Source of the DNA: Pseudomonas xionganensis
Lineage (GTDB): Bacteria > Pseudomonadota > Gammaproteobacteria > Pseudomonadales > Pseudomonadaceae
DNA: 64,000 nt
Direction: 5' to 3'
NCBI RefSeq assembly: GCF_009763245.1
Contig: NZ_WKJZ01000001.1
Span: 620,001 to 684,000, forward strand
Below, in pieces: positions 7,245 through 19,322 of this stretch. The position numbers were made by a program, and so were the translations under genes. The notes under the pieces are model-generated. The model made no database searches. It was not told the DNA's origin and saw only the letters and a program-made list of their open reading frames with translations. Each line of letters begins with the position of its first letter. Within the stretch, counting starts at the first letter, position 1.

Positions 7245-7997
7245 ATGTCTCGCCAGCCGATCATCGGCGTCAGTGCCTGCACCAAGCAGATCGGGCACAA
7301 CATCTACCACACCGCGGGTGACAAGTACCTGCAGGCTGTCGTGCATGCAGCCGGCGGTATGCCGATCATCATCCCGGCGCTGGGCGATCAGGTCGATCAG
7401 GATTATCTGCTCGATCATATCGACGGCCTGGTCTTTCCCGGCTCGCCCTCCAATGTCGAGCCTCATCACTACAGCGGCCCGGCTAGCGAGCCCGGCACCC
7501 TGCACGATGCGGCCCGCGACAGCACCACTATTCCCTTGATTAAAGCAGCAATTGCCCGAGGCATTCCGGTGCTCGGCATCTGTCGCGGTTTTCAGGAGAT
7601 GAACGTGGCCTTCGGCGGCACCCTGCACCAGAAGGTGCAGGAGGTCGAAGGCTACATGGATCACCGCGAGCCCGAAGGGCTGCCAGCGGATCAGCAATAT
7701 GGCCTGCGTCACCTGCTGCATGTGCAGCCGGGCGGGCTGCTCGACGGCATCGGCTTGCCGCGCGAGTTCATGATCAATTCCATTCATGGCCAGGGCGTTG
7801 AACGTCTGGCGCCGGGCCTTCACGTAGAAGCGCTGGCGCCTGACGGGTTGATCGAAGCCTTCTCCGTCGAAGGCGCCAAAAGCTTTGCCTTGGGGGTGCA
7901 ATGGCATCCCGAATGGCAGGTACGATCCAACCCGAATTATCTCGCCATCTTCCAGGCCTTTGGTGAGGCTTGCAGGAAGAAGGCGGGGCAACGCTGA
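7245..7997 (+). CDS. spuA: Gamma-glutamyl-GABA hydrolase, class I amidotransferase fold (SpuA/PuuD)
   Basis: Removes the glutamyl group from gamma-glutamyl-aminobutyrate (or related intermediates) to release GABA. The 250-residue protein holds the nucleophile elbow GICRGFQEMN with Cys113 and the His221/Glu223 pair in QWHPEW. Family length is about 250. It opens the spuABCDEFGH run; spuB follows 43 nt later. The upstream sequence 7150-7240 is AT-rich and probably holds the promoter. Confidence 0.92.
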   Translation: MSRQPIIGVSACTKQIGHNIYHTAGDKYLQAVVHAAGGMPIIIPALGDQVDQDYLLDHIDGLVFPGSPSNVEPHHYSGPASEPGTLHDAARDSTTIPLIKAAIARGIPVLGICRGFQEMNVAFGGTLHQKVQEVEGYMDHREPEGLPADQQYGLRHLLHVQPGGLLDGIGLPREFMINSIHGQGVERLAPGLHVEALAPDGLIEAFSVEGAKSFALGVQWHPEWQVRSNPNYLAIFQAFGEACRKKAGQR

Positions 7998-8040
7998 GAC
8001 GACTATATATAAGTCGCCTCTCACCAACCCTGAGGTCTCT

Positions 8041-9399
8041 ATGAGCACCAAACTAGACCAGCTTTCGAGCTGGCTGAAAGAACGCAAAATCACCGAAGTT
8101 GAATGCTTGATCAGCGATCTTACCGGCATCGCCCGTGGCAAGATTTCGCCGACCAACAAGTTCCTCGACGAGAAGGGCATGCGCCTCCCCGAGAGTGTGC
8201 TGCTGCAGACCGTGACCGGCGACTATGTCGAGGACGATATCTATTACGACCTGCTGGACGAGGCCGACATCGATATGTTCTGCCGTCCGGACGAGAACGC
8301 CGTATTTATGGTGCCCTGGGCCATCGAGCCCACCGCCATGGTGATTCACGACACCTTCGACAAGCAGGGCAACCCCATCGAGCTGTCGCCGCGCAACATT
8401 CTCAAGAATGTGCTCAAGCTCTATGCCGACAAGGGCTGGAAGCCCATCGTCGCACCGGAAATGGAGTTCTACCTGACCAAACGCAACAGCGACCCGGATT
8501 TCCCGCTGGAAGCGCCGATGGGCCGCTCCGGCCGTCCGGAAGTAGGTCGTCAGTCGTTCTCCATCGACGCGGCCAACGAATTCGACCCGCTGTTCGAGGA
8601 CGTTTACGACTGGTGTGAATTCCAGGGCCTGGACCTGGACACGCTGATCCACGAAGACGGCCCGGCGCAGATGGAAATCAACTTCCGTCACGGCGAAGCC
8701 CTGCACCTGGCCGACCAGATCACCGTGTTCAAGCGCACCATGCGTGAAGCGGCGCTCAAGCACGACGTGGCCGCCACCTTTATGGCCAAGCCGATCACCG
8801 ATCAGCCGGGCAGCGCCATGCACATCCACCAGAGTGTGGTGGACATCAAGACCGGCAAGAACCTGTTCTCCAATGCCGACGGCAGCATGAGCCAGCTGTT
8901 CCTCAACCATATCGGTGGCCTGCAGAAGTACATCCCCGAGTTGCTGCCGCTGTTCGCCCCCAACGTCAACTCGTTCCGCCGCTTCCTGCCCGATACCTCG
9001 GCGCCGGTAAACGTCGAATGGGGCGAGGAAAACCGCACCGTGGGCCTGCGCGTACCGGAAGCCGGGCCGCAGAACCGCCGCGTGGAAAACCGCCTGGCCG
9101 GCGCCGATGCCAACCCCTATCTGGTCCTGGCGGCATCCTTGCTGTGCGGCTACATGGGCATGGTCGGCGACGTCAAGCCCAGCGCGCCGGTCAAGGGCCG
9201 TGGTTACGAGCGCCGCAATCTGCGCCTGCCGATCACCATCGAGCACGCCCTGGAGCGCATGGAAGCCTGCAAGGATGCCGAGAAGTACCTGGGCGAGAAG
9301 TTCATGCGCGGCTATGTCGCGGTGAAGCGCGCCGAGCATGAGAACTACAAGCGGGTAATCAGCTCCTGGGAGCGTGAATTCCTGCTGCTGTCGGTGTAA
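8041..9399 (+). CDS. spuB: Gamma-glutamylpolyamine synthetase paralogue (SpuB)
   Basis: A 452-residue glutamine-synthetase-fold ligase, second copy in the cluster. Markers are APEMEFYLTKRN, GSAMHIHQSVVD, NVNSFRRFLPD and ENRLAGADANPYLVLA. Compared with SpuI it keeps the metal and ATP residues but differs in the N-terminal 60 residues and the substrate loop, consistent with a different amine. In P. aeruginosa, SpuB is induced by polyamines with spuA and spuC. I use the ATG at 8041, after TGAGGTCTCT. Confidence 0.92.
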   Translation: MSTKLDQLSSWLKERKITEVECLISDLTGIARGKISPTNKFLDEKGMRLPESVLLQTVTGDYVEDDIYYDLLDEADIDMFCRPDENAVFMVPWAIEPTAMVIHDTFDKQGNPIELSPRNILKNVLKLYADKGWKPIVAPEMEFYLTKRNSDPDFPLEAPMGRSGRPEVGRQSFSIDAANEFDPLFEDVYDWCEFQGLDLDTLIHEDGPAQMEINFRHGEALHLADQITVFKRTMREAALKHDVAATFMAKPITDQPGSAMHIHQSVVDIKTGKNLFSNADGSMSQLFLNHIGGLQKYIPELLPLFAPNVNSFRRFLPDTSAPVNVEWGEENRTVGLRVPEAGPQNRRVENRLAGADANPYLVLAASLLCGYMGMVGDVKPSAPVKGRGYERRNLRLPITIEHALERMEACKDAEKYLGEKFMRGYVAVKRAEHENYKRVISSWEREFLLLSV

Positions 9400-9511
9400 G
9401 ACCCGGCCGCTGCCGCGGGTGATCCCCGCGGCACGCGGCCACGAATAGCGGGGGCCTGCGAAGGGCGGGCCCTTTATTGATGGCTGTGTCTGAGTGACCT
9501 GCTGCGCACCC

Positions 9512-9560
9512 TGTAGGAGCGGATTGATCCGCGAAATTCGCGGCTGAAGCCGCTCCCACA
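9512..9560. repeat. REP-type palindrome between spuB and spuC
   Basis: TGTAGGAGCGG ... CCGCTCCCACA is the classic Pseudomonas REP outline, with an inner perfect hairpin CCGCGAA-A-TTCGCGG (9529-9543). It occupies the otherwise empty 220-bp gap and may stabilise the upstream mRNA 3' end. Confidence 0.85.
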
Positions 9561-9619
9561 GAAGGCCGATCCGCGCATCAGCAGATCTTCCGGACATTGC
9601 CTTATTGATAGGTGTTGAA

Positions 9620-12249
<2,630 letters not shown>

Positions 12250-12267
12250 GCAACAAGCAACACCCTG

Positions 12268-13411
<1,144 letters not shown>

Positions 13412-13463
13412 TTCAAACACCCGGCCGCGGGGGTCGGGCGTCAATTTTGCGGGAGTTTTGGTA

Positions 13464-14606
13464 ATGGCAGTTGCATCCAGTGCCTATAAAAAGGTTCTTG
13501 AGGGTGATCAACGACCCAAAGAGGTGTTGGTCAAGATCGACAGGGTCACCAAGAAATTCGACGAAACCGTCGCGGTGGACGATGTCTCCCTGACCATCAA
13601 CAAGGGCGAAATCTTCGCCCTGCTCGGCGGCTCCGGTTCGGGCAAGTCCACCCTGCTGCGCATGCTTGCCGGCTTCGAGCGGCCCACCGAGGGGCGCATC
13701 ATCCTCGACGGTGAAGACATCACCGACCTGCCGCCCTACGAACGGCCGATCAACATGATGTTCCAGTCCTACGCCCTGTTCCCGCACATGAGCGTGGCCG
13801 ACAACATCGCCTTCGGCCTCAAGCAGGACAAGCTGCCCAAAGCCGAGATCGACGCCCGCGTCGAGGAAATGCTCAAGCTGGTGCACATGACCCAGTACGC
13901 CAAGCGCAAGCCGCATCAGCTGTCCGGTGGCCAGCGTCAGCGTGTGGCCCTGGCCCGCTCCCTGGCCAAGCGTCCCAAGCTGCTGCTGCTGGACGAACCC
14001 ATGGGTGCTCTGGACAAGAAGCTGCGCTCGCAGATGCAGCTTGAGCTTGTCGAGATCATCGAGCGCGTGGGCGTGACCTGCGTGATGGTGACCCACGACC
14101 AGGAAGAGGCCATGACCATGGCCCAGCGCATCGCCATCATGCACCTGGGCTGGATCGCCCAGATCGGCAGCCCGGTGGACATCTACGAGACCCCGACCAG
14201 CCGCCTGGTCTGCGAATTTATCGGCAGCGTCAACCTGTTCGAGGGTCAGGTGGTGGAAGACGCCGAAGACCACGCGCTGATCGACAGCCCGGACCTGGAG
14301 CGTAATATCTACGTCGGTCACGGCGTCAGCACCTCGGTGCAGGACAAGAGCATCACCTACGCCATCCGCCCGGAAAAGCTGATCGTCACCACCGAACAGC
14401 CGAGCTGCGAGTACAACTGGTCCCGCGGCACCGTGCACGACATCGCCTATCTGGGCGGCCACTCGGTATTCCACGTCGAACTGCCCAGCGGCAAGATCGT
14501 CCAGTCCTTTGTTGCCAACGCCGAACGCCGTGGCGCCCGCCCAACCTGGGACGACCAGGTCTACGTCTGGTGGGAGGACGATAGCGGGGTGGCATTGCGC
14601 TCATGA
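13464..14606 (+). CDS. spuF: Polyamine ABC transporter ATPase SpuF (PotG-like)
   Basis: A 380-residue ABC ATPase. Walker A is GGSGSGKST (residues 55-63), the signature LSGGQRQRVALARSL, Walker B LLLLDEPMGALD and the H-loop VMVTHDQEEAM. The C-terminal ~110 residues form the TOBE regulatory domain of the PotA/PotG group (YAIRPEKLIVT). It powers SpuGH at the inner membrane. The stop overlaps the spuG start by 4 nt. The ATG at 13464 is preferred to a TTG two codons upstream. Confidence 0.93.
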   Translation: MAVASSAYKKVLEGDQRPKEVLVKIDRVTKKFDETVAVDDVSLTINKGEIFALLGGSGSGKSTLLRMLAGFERPTEGRIILDGEDITDLPPYERPINMMFQSYALFPHMSVADNIAFGLKQDKLPKAEIDARVEEMLKLVHMTQYAKRKPHQLSGGQRQRVALARSLAKRPKLLLLDEPMGALDKKLRSQMQLELVEIIERVGVTCVMVTHDQEEAMTMAQRIAIMHLGWIAQIGSPVDIYETPTSRLVCEFIGSVNLFEGQVVEDAEDHALIDSPDLERNIYVGHGVSTSVQDKSITYAIRPEKLIVTTEQPSCEYNWSRGTVHDIAYLGGHSVFHVELPSGKIVQSFVANAERRGARPTWDDQVYVWWEDDSGVALRS

Positions 14607-15514
14607 ACATTCAACGAAGCCTCCTGCGCCGCCTGCCCAAGGGTCGCCACTTCGTAATCGGAGTGCCGTTCCTGTGGCTGTTTATGTTCTTCCTGCTGCC
14701 CTTCGTCATCGTGATGAAGATCAGCTTTGCCGAAGCCGACGTGGCCATCCCGCCGTACACCGAGGTGTACGCCTGGGCGGAAAACAAACTGTCGATCATC
14801 ATCAACCTGGGTAACTACATCTTCCTCACCGAGGATGCCCTGTACCTGGCGGCCTATCTGGGCTCACTGAAGACGGCGTTCTTCAGCACCCTGCTGTGCC
14901 TGCTGATCGGCTTCCCCATGGCCTATGCCATCGCCCGTGCCGACAAGGCCAAGCAGATGGTGTTCCTGCTGCTGATCATGATGCCGACCTGGACCGCGAT
15001 CCTGATCCGCGTCTACGCCTGGATGGGCATTCTCAGCAACAACGGTCTGCTCAACAGCGTCCTGCAGGGCATCGGCCTGATCAGTGAGCCGCTGCAGATC
15101 CTCAACACCAACGTTGCGGTGTATATCGGCATCGTCTACTCGTACCTGCCGTTTATGGTGCTGCCGTTGTTCGCCAACCTGGTCAAGCACGACCCCAGCC
15201 TGCTGGAAGCCGCTGCCGACCTGGGTTCCAGCCGCTACAACAGCTTCTGGAAGATCACCGTGCCGCTGGCCAAGAACGGCATCATCGCCGGTTGCATGCT
15301 GGTGTTTATCCCGGTGGTCGGTGAGTTCGTCATCCCCGAACTGCTCGGTGGCCCGGAGACCCTGATGATCGGCAAGGTGCTGTGGCAGGAGTTCTTCAAC
15401 AACCGCGACTGGCCTGTTGCCTCTGCTCTGGCTGTGGTGATGCTGGCGATTCTGATCGTTCCCATCATCTTGTTTAACCGCAACCAGGCTAAAGAGCTGG
15501 AGGGCCGGCCATGA
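14603..15514 (+). CDS. spuG: Polyamine ABC transporter permease SpuG (PotH-like)
   Basis: A 303-residue inner-membrane permease with six predicted helices and the cytoplasmic EAA loop EAAADLGSSRYNSFWKITVP (residues about 200-219), which docks on SpuF. Matches the PotH/PotB group (length 280-317). It overlaps spuF and spuH by 4 nt each, a translation-coupled arrangement. Confidence 0.93.
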   Translation: MNIQRSLLRRLPKGRHFVIGVPFLWLFMFFLLPFVIVMKISFAEADVAIPPYTEVYAWAENKLSIIINLGNYIFLTEDALYLAAYLGSLKTAFFSTLLCLLIGFPMAYAIARADKAKQMVFLLLIMMPTWTAILIRVYAWMGILSNNGLLNSVLQGIGLISEPLQILNTNVAVYIGIVYSYLPFMVLPLFANLVKHDPSLLEAAADLGSSRYNSFWKITVPLAKNGIIAGCMLVFIPVVGEFVIPELLGGPETLMIGKVLWQEFFNNRDWPVASALAVVMLAILIVPIILFNRNQAKELEGRP

Positions 15515-16404
15515 AGCGTTTCAGTTTCTCCAACTTTATGCTGTGGGCGGGCCTGGCCTTTATCTACCTGCCGATGCTGATCCTGGTCATCTACTCGTTC
15601 AACGCCTCGCGGCTGGTAACGGTGTGGGGTGGCTGGTCGCTGAAGTGGTACATCGGCCTGCTCGACAACACCCAGCTGATGAACTCGGTGATGCGCTCCC
15701 TGGAAATCGCCTGCTACACCGCGATTGCCGCCGTGGCGCTGGGCACCATGGCCGCCTTCGTGCTGACCCGGGTGACCCGCTTCAAGGGCCGTACCCTGTT
15801 CGGTGGCCTGGTCACCGCACCGCTGGTCATGCCCGAGGTGATCACCGGTCTGTCGCTGCTGCTGCTGTTCGTGGCCATGGCCCAGCTGATCGGCTGGCCT
15901 GCCGAGCGTGGCATCCTGACCATCTGGATCGCCCACACCACCTTCTGTTCCGCCTATGTGGCGGTGGTGGTGTCGTCGCGTCTGCGTGAGCTGGACCTGT
16001 CCATCGAGGAGGCGGCCATGGACCTGGGCGCCAAGCCGTGGAAGGTGTTCTTCCTGATCACCATCCCGATGATCGCGCCGTCCCTGGCGGCCGGCGGCAT
16101 GATGTCCTTCGCCCTGTCCCTGGACGATCTGGTACTAGCCAGCTTTGTCTCCGGCCCGGGCTCCACCACCCTGCCGATGGAGGTGTTCTCCGCCGTGCGT
16201 CTGGGCGTGAAGCCGGAAATCAACGCCGTGGCCAGCCTGATCCTGCTGGCGGTGTCCTTCGCCACCTTCCTGGTCTGGTTCTTCGCCCACCGCGCCGAGG
16301 AAAAGCGCAAGAAGGCCCTGCAACAGGCCATGGACGAAAGCACCGGCGCCGCCCTGATGGCCGGCCCGGACAGCCGCCGCGATCCATCCCAGGTGCATGC
16401 CTGA
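15511..16404 (+). CDS. spuH: Polyamine ABC transporter permease SpuH (PotI-like)
   Basis: A 297-residue permease with six helices and the EAA loop EEAAMDLGAKPWKVFFLITI (residues about 170). It forms the heterodimeric channel with SpuG. The C-terminal 35 residues (from AHRAEEKRKK) are a charged cytoplasmic tail. It is the last gene of the spu run and is followed by a strong terminator. Confidence 0.93.
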   Translation: MKRFSFSNFMLWAGLAFIYLPMLILVIYSFNASRLVTVWGGWSLKWYIGLLDNTQLMNSVMRSLEIACYTAIAAVALGTMAAFVLTRVTRFKGRTLFGGLVTAPLVMPEVITGLSLLLLFVAMAQLIGWPAERGILTIWIAHTTFCSAYVAVVVSSRLRELDLSIEEAAMDLGAKPWKVFFLITIPMIAPSLAAGGMMSFALSLDDLVLASFVSGPGSTTLPMEVFSAVRLGVKPEINAVASLILLAVSFATFLVWFFAHRAEEKRKKALQQAMDESTGAALMAGPDSRRDPSQVHA

Positions 16405-16423
16405 GGCTAACCCGCAGTAAACC

Positions 16424-16457
16424 CACAAGGGCCACGTCAGTGGCCCTTGTGCTTTCT
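16424..16457 (+). terminator. Terminator of the spu operon
   Basis: Arms CACAAGGGCCAC (16424-16435) and GTGGCCCTTGTG (16440-16451) with loop GTCA form a perfect 12-bp stem, followed by CTTTCT. It lies 19 nt after the spuH stop. Confidence 0.82.
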
Positions 16458-16528
16458 CGGCCCGGCGCTTGCGGCCTGCGCCGATCTTGGTTACAACCTC
16501 AGGTACGTGCCCATCTGGATTGCCCGCC

Positions 16529-17491
16529 ATGACCGACTCCAATCCCACCGACAGCTCGGTCTACAAAACCCTGCTGGAGTCGACCAAAGCCATCCCCTGG
16601 AAGATCGACTGGGCGACCATGACCTTCGCCTATATCGGCCCGCAGATCGAAACCCTGCTCGGCTGGCCCCAGGCCAGCTGGCTCAGCGCCAACGACTGGG
16701 CCGAACGCATGCACCCCGAAGACCGCGAGCGGGTGGTCAACTTCTGCGTCAGCCAGTCCCAGTGCGGTATCGATCACGAGGCCGACTACCGCGCCCTGAC
16801 CCAGAGTGGCGACTATATGTGGATTCGCGATGTGGTCCATGTGCTGCGCAATGAAGCCGGCGAGGTCGAGGCCCTGATCGGCTTTATGTTCGATATCAGC
16901 GAGCGCAAGCAGACCGAACAACAGCTGCTGCAACTGCAGAAGCAGCTGGAAGAATTCTCCTACCAGGACGGCCTGACCGGCGTGGCCAACCGGCGCATGT
17001 TCGACAGCCGCTTCGAGGTGGAGTGGGCCAACGCCCAGCGCAGTGGTCAGCCGCTGTCACTGATCCTGCTGGATATCGACTACTTCAAGCAGTACAACGA
17101 CCACTACGGCCATATCCAGGGCGACGACTGCCTGAAGCTGGTCGGCCAGGCCCTGAGCCAGGCCGCCGTGCGTCCACGCGATCTGGTGGCCCGCTACGGC
17201 GGTGAGGAGTTCGCCCTGCTGCTACCGGAAACCGATGCCAGTGCGGCGGCGCAAGTGGCCGAACGCTGCCGCCAGCTGATCCGCGAACGGCAGATCCACC
17301 ACGCCCAGTCCCAGGTTGCGCCGCTGCTGACCGTCAGCCTCGGGGTCGGCACCCGGGTGCCGGGAAGCCATGAGCTGCCACTGAGCTTTCTCGAAAGCGT
17401 GGACCGCCTGCTCTACCAGGCCAAGCATCAGGGCCGTGACCGTGTCGTGGCCCATGCCCAGGAGCCACGCAATAACGAGCGGGCAGGCTAA
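16529..17491 (+). CDS. PAS-GGDEF diguanylate cyclase
   Basis: A 320-residue soluble protein. Residues about 10-125 form a PAS domain of the PAS_3 type (ending in GFMFDISERKQTEQQ), linked by a short coiled coil to a GGDEF domain (residues about 150-312). The active-site loop reads RYGGEEF, the catalytic variant, and an RPRD inhibitory I-site stands five residues before it, so c-di-GMP synthesis with feedback inhibition is expected. The neighbour genes give no specific target. The ATG at 16529 follows the spu terminator and defines a complete PAS domain. Confidence 0.88.
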   Translation: MTDSNPTDSSVYKTLLESTKAIPWKIDWATMTFAYIGPQIETLLGWPQASWLSANDWAERMHPEDRERVVNFCVSQSQCGIDHEADYRALTQSGDYMWIRDVVHVLRNEAGEVEALIGFMFDISERKQTEQQLLQLQKQLEEFSYQDGLTGVANRRMFDSRFEVEWANAQRSGQPLSLILLDIDYFKQYNDHYGHIQGDDCLKLVGQALSQAAVRPRDLVARYGGEEFALLLPETDASAAAQVAERCRQLIRERQIHHAQSQVAPLLTVSLGVGTRVPGSHELPLSFLESVDRLLYQAKHQGRDRVVAHAQEPRNNERAG

Positions 17492-17598
17492 CAGGCTGCA
17501 CGCCGGGCTGAGTTGCACCTGCGTCCCCGACGGCTTACCCGTTCGTTGCAACCAGGCGATGCCGCAAAAGACAACACAGGTCGTTTGCAACAGCCTGT
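17491..17598. repeat. Inverted-repeat spacer between convergent genes
   Basis: ACAGGCTG (17491-17498) and CAGCCTGT (17591-17598) are exact inverted ends that touch the stop codons of both flanking genes. The right end reads GCAACAGCCTGT, also found at 11010-11023 in the spuC-spuD gap. It may be a decayed relative of the three structured elements (A-C), whose ends also carry CAGGC-GTTG. Confidence 0.45.
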
Positions 17599-17966
17599 CA
17601 ATGGGCCAGCAATAACGCAATGGCAAGCACAATGCCCAATGTCGCCACCCACAGATTGACCGCCATGCCCCATTTACCGGAATAACCCGTCGGAAAATCT
17701 GACGGGGTGAGAGTTTTCAGGACATTGGCATATTGTTTTGATGAGTACACCGCAATAAATGAGCCGGACAATATAAAGAACAACCCGGCCACAATGGTCA
17801 GCTGCATCGAAATAGAGTTAGACGCCGCGCCGGATAACACCTTGATCAAAATGCCGGAACGTTCAATCAGAAAACCAAAGGCAATCAGCGCAATGCTGGT
17901 TCTATTCCAGGCCAGCAAGGTGCGCTCGGCTGCAAACAAGACACGGGGATCTTTTTGTTCAGTCAT
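17598..17966 (-). CDS. DUF202 (YidH-like) inner-membrane protein
   Basis: A 122-residue protein with the DUF202 hallmark RVLFAAERTLLAWNRTSIALIAFGF and three hydrophobic helices (residues about 25-45, 60-80, 100-120). The function of this family is unknown; YidH/YidG of E. coli are inner-membrane relatives. I choose the ATG at 17966, just upstream of the conserved block. It is convergent with the GGDEF gene. Confidence 0.85.
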   Translation of the reverse strand: MTEQKDPRVLFAAERTLLAWNRTSIALIAFGFLIERSGILIKVLSGAASNSISMQLTIVAGLFFILSGSFIAVYSSKQYANVLKTLTPSDFPTGYSGKWGMAVNLWVATLGIVLAIALLLAH

Positions 17967-18153
17967 ACAGTGCCTCAAAGCGGGTGGTTGGCATGGCGTC
18001 TGCCCATACACGCGTGCCGTTGGGCGATGCCCTAGGTGCCGATGATCATAGTGGATATCTGGGCTGGGTGATTAGGCCCGCCTCGCTGGGCACTGCTAAG
18101 GATTTGAAGCAGTGGCTGGCGCAGCCTAAGCCGCATCCGCCACGTTGTTTTAT

Positions 18154-18594
18154 CTAAGATAGCGGCTTGCCTCTGACTTTATAGACAAGAAAGTTTATTG
18201 CGGCGAAGAGCAAGCAAACGCTTAAAAAGAAAGCGCTAACAAGGGTGAAGAAATAAACCTCATCCCAGCGCTTTATCCTGGCTTCATTGGGGTTATTTTC
18301 GGCGTAATAGACACCGACAGTGCGCCCTATTTCCCAGTGCGGGTACCCCATCGCCCGGCCCTCGACACGGACAGTCGTGCCGTCTGAGTCAAACTCTACT
18401 ATGGCTTGGGTGTTGGTCTGTGTCGGCTTGCCATTGGTCGTGGTAGACGAAGTGCTTTTACTGCCAAGAGCAACCACAGTCCCCTCGGTCACGGCCATAC
18501 CGTTGATATAGGCGGTTTCCTCTGTGTAGAAATACACAGTGGAACATAGCAGGGCAATAACAATAATTAATGCAGGGATATAGCGAAGAGGCAT
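18154..18594 (-). CDS. DUF3592-like membrane protein
   Basis: A 146-residue protein with a helix at each end (residues about 7-25 and 108-132) enclosing an extracytoplasmic beta-rich part; VYYAENNPNEARI matches the V-Y-P-P---ARI pattern of DUF3592. The start at 18594 is preceded on the minus strand by CTCAAGGAGAATTT, a strong ribosome binding site, so the longer reading from 18642 is rejected. Function unknown. It lies in a run of small minus-strand genes whose base composition is lower in GC than the surroundings and which include two attC-like sites. Confidence 0.72.
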   Translation of the reverse strand: MPLRYIPALIIVIALLCSTVYFYTEETAYINGMAVTEGTVVALGSKSTSSTTTNGKPTQTNTQAIVEFDSDGTTVRVEGRAMGYPHWEIGRTVGVYYAENNPNEARIKRWDEVYFFTLVSAFFLSVCLLFAAINFLVYKVRGKPLS

Positions 18595-18690
18595 AAATTC
18601 TCCTTGAGTAAAACGATTAAACCAGCGGGTAGACAAAAGCACAGTCTTTGGCTGTGCAGTGCCCGAAGTGAACGACAGATGAGCGCACTA

Positions 18691-19215
18691 TCAGCGCTCA
18701 CCTGCAAGAGCATCGCCAACAGCAACACCGCATTCGGGGCAGGAGCTTGCTGACAAGCCGAGCACATGCCCGTTATGGCAGAGGCGTGCAGGGGCTTGCT
18801 TCTCAAGTTGAAGGTATGAATACAGCGTGGCAAAAGCCGCGTAATAGAAGAATAACCAATGCCCTGAAAAGAGCCTGATAGTGGACGTTGAGGCAGAAGC
18901 GTGGCTTGAAGACGTGGCGAAGGACAGTGCAAAGTTCAGAAAGGTATAGCCGAACAGCGCATAGACCATATATCGCATCAGCTTCGGGCAGCCTCTGAGA
19001 GCGGCCTTCCACATTCTTTTCTTGGGCAGCCCTCTGGCCAGAAACCTGGCGCATAAAGCGGTAGGAATCCATACCACAAAGAGGCCATGGTGGAGAAACC
19101 ACGGCTCTTCGCTAAAGAGTGAAGAGCCTAATATTGATGATATATGTTCGGCAAGGCTGATAATAAAACCAAGGCCTGCAAGTACCATAAATATGACGGT
19201 AATCTTTGATTTCAC
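18691..19215 (-). CDS. Hypothetical four-helix membrane protein with C-terminal CxxC
   Basis: A 174-residue protein with about four predicted helices (residues 5-25, 38-58, 82-102, 118-136) and a cytoplasmic tail holding a possible zinc ribbon, CHNGH-15-CPEC. No family is recognised. TATAAGGAGCCATAG precedes the ATG and contains a good ribosome binding site. An attC-like site (19236-19309) is immediately upstream, where the previous cassette would end. Confidence 0.65.
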   Translation of the reverse strand: MKSKITVIFMVLAGLGFIISLAEHISSILGSSLFSEEPWFLHHGLFVVWIPTALCARFLARGLPKKRMWKAALRGCPKLMRYMVYALFGYTFLNFALSFATSSSHASASTSTIRLFSGHWLFFYYAAFATLYSYLQLEKQAPARLCHNGHVLGLSASSCPECGVAVGDALAGER

Positions 19216-19235
19216 TATGGCTCCTTATAGTGAGA

Positions 19236-19309
19236 GCTAAAGTTTGGTTAAGGAGTGTGCTATAGCTCGTCCCAGTGAGCGGAGTGTGCAGTTTGAGCAG
19301 TTTTTAGAC
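19236..19309 (-). repeat. attC-like recombination site 1
   Basis: On the minus strand the boxes read GTCTAAA (19309-19303), GCTCAAACT, CCTTAACCAAA and CTTTAGC (19242-19236). The outer boxes pair CTAAA/TTTAG. The inner boxes TCAA and TTAA pair with one extrahelical C, the known asymmetry of integron attC sites. The central 12-mer CCAGTGAGCGGA (plus 19272-19283) is identical in site 2. It follows the DUF2846 gene by 13 nt. The core triplet is altered (CTT in place of GTT), so it may be inactive. Confidence 0.55.
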
Positions 19310-19322
19310 ACGCTTTACATGT

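Noticed and set aside
18120-18153. Possible third attC-like hairpin after the DUF3592-like gene (GTGGC ... GCCAC)
   Set aside because: It folds into a hairpin but lacks the inner boxes and the shared CCAGTGAGCGGA/TTAACCAAA found in the two proposed sites.
17993-18157. Plus-strand frame of 54 codons (ATG GCG TCT ...) between the DUF202 and DUF3592-like genes
   Set aside because: It has no recognisable domain, no good ribosome binding site, and runs tail to tail into the DUF3592-like gene. It may be a gene remnant, but I cannot support it as a CDS.
18600-18690. Possible attC between the 18691 and 18594 genes
   Set aside because: The box order is not recognisable and the shared 12-mer is absent; it may be decayed but cannot be called.
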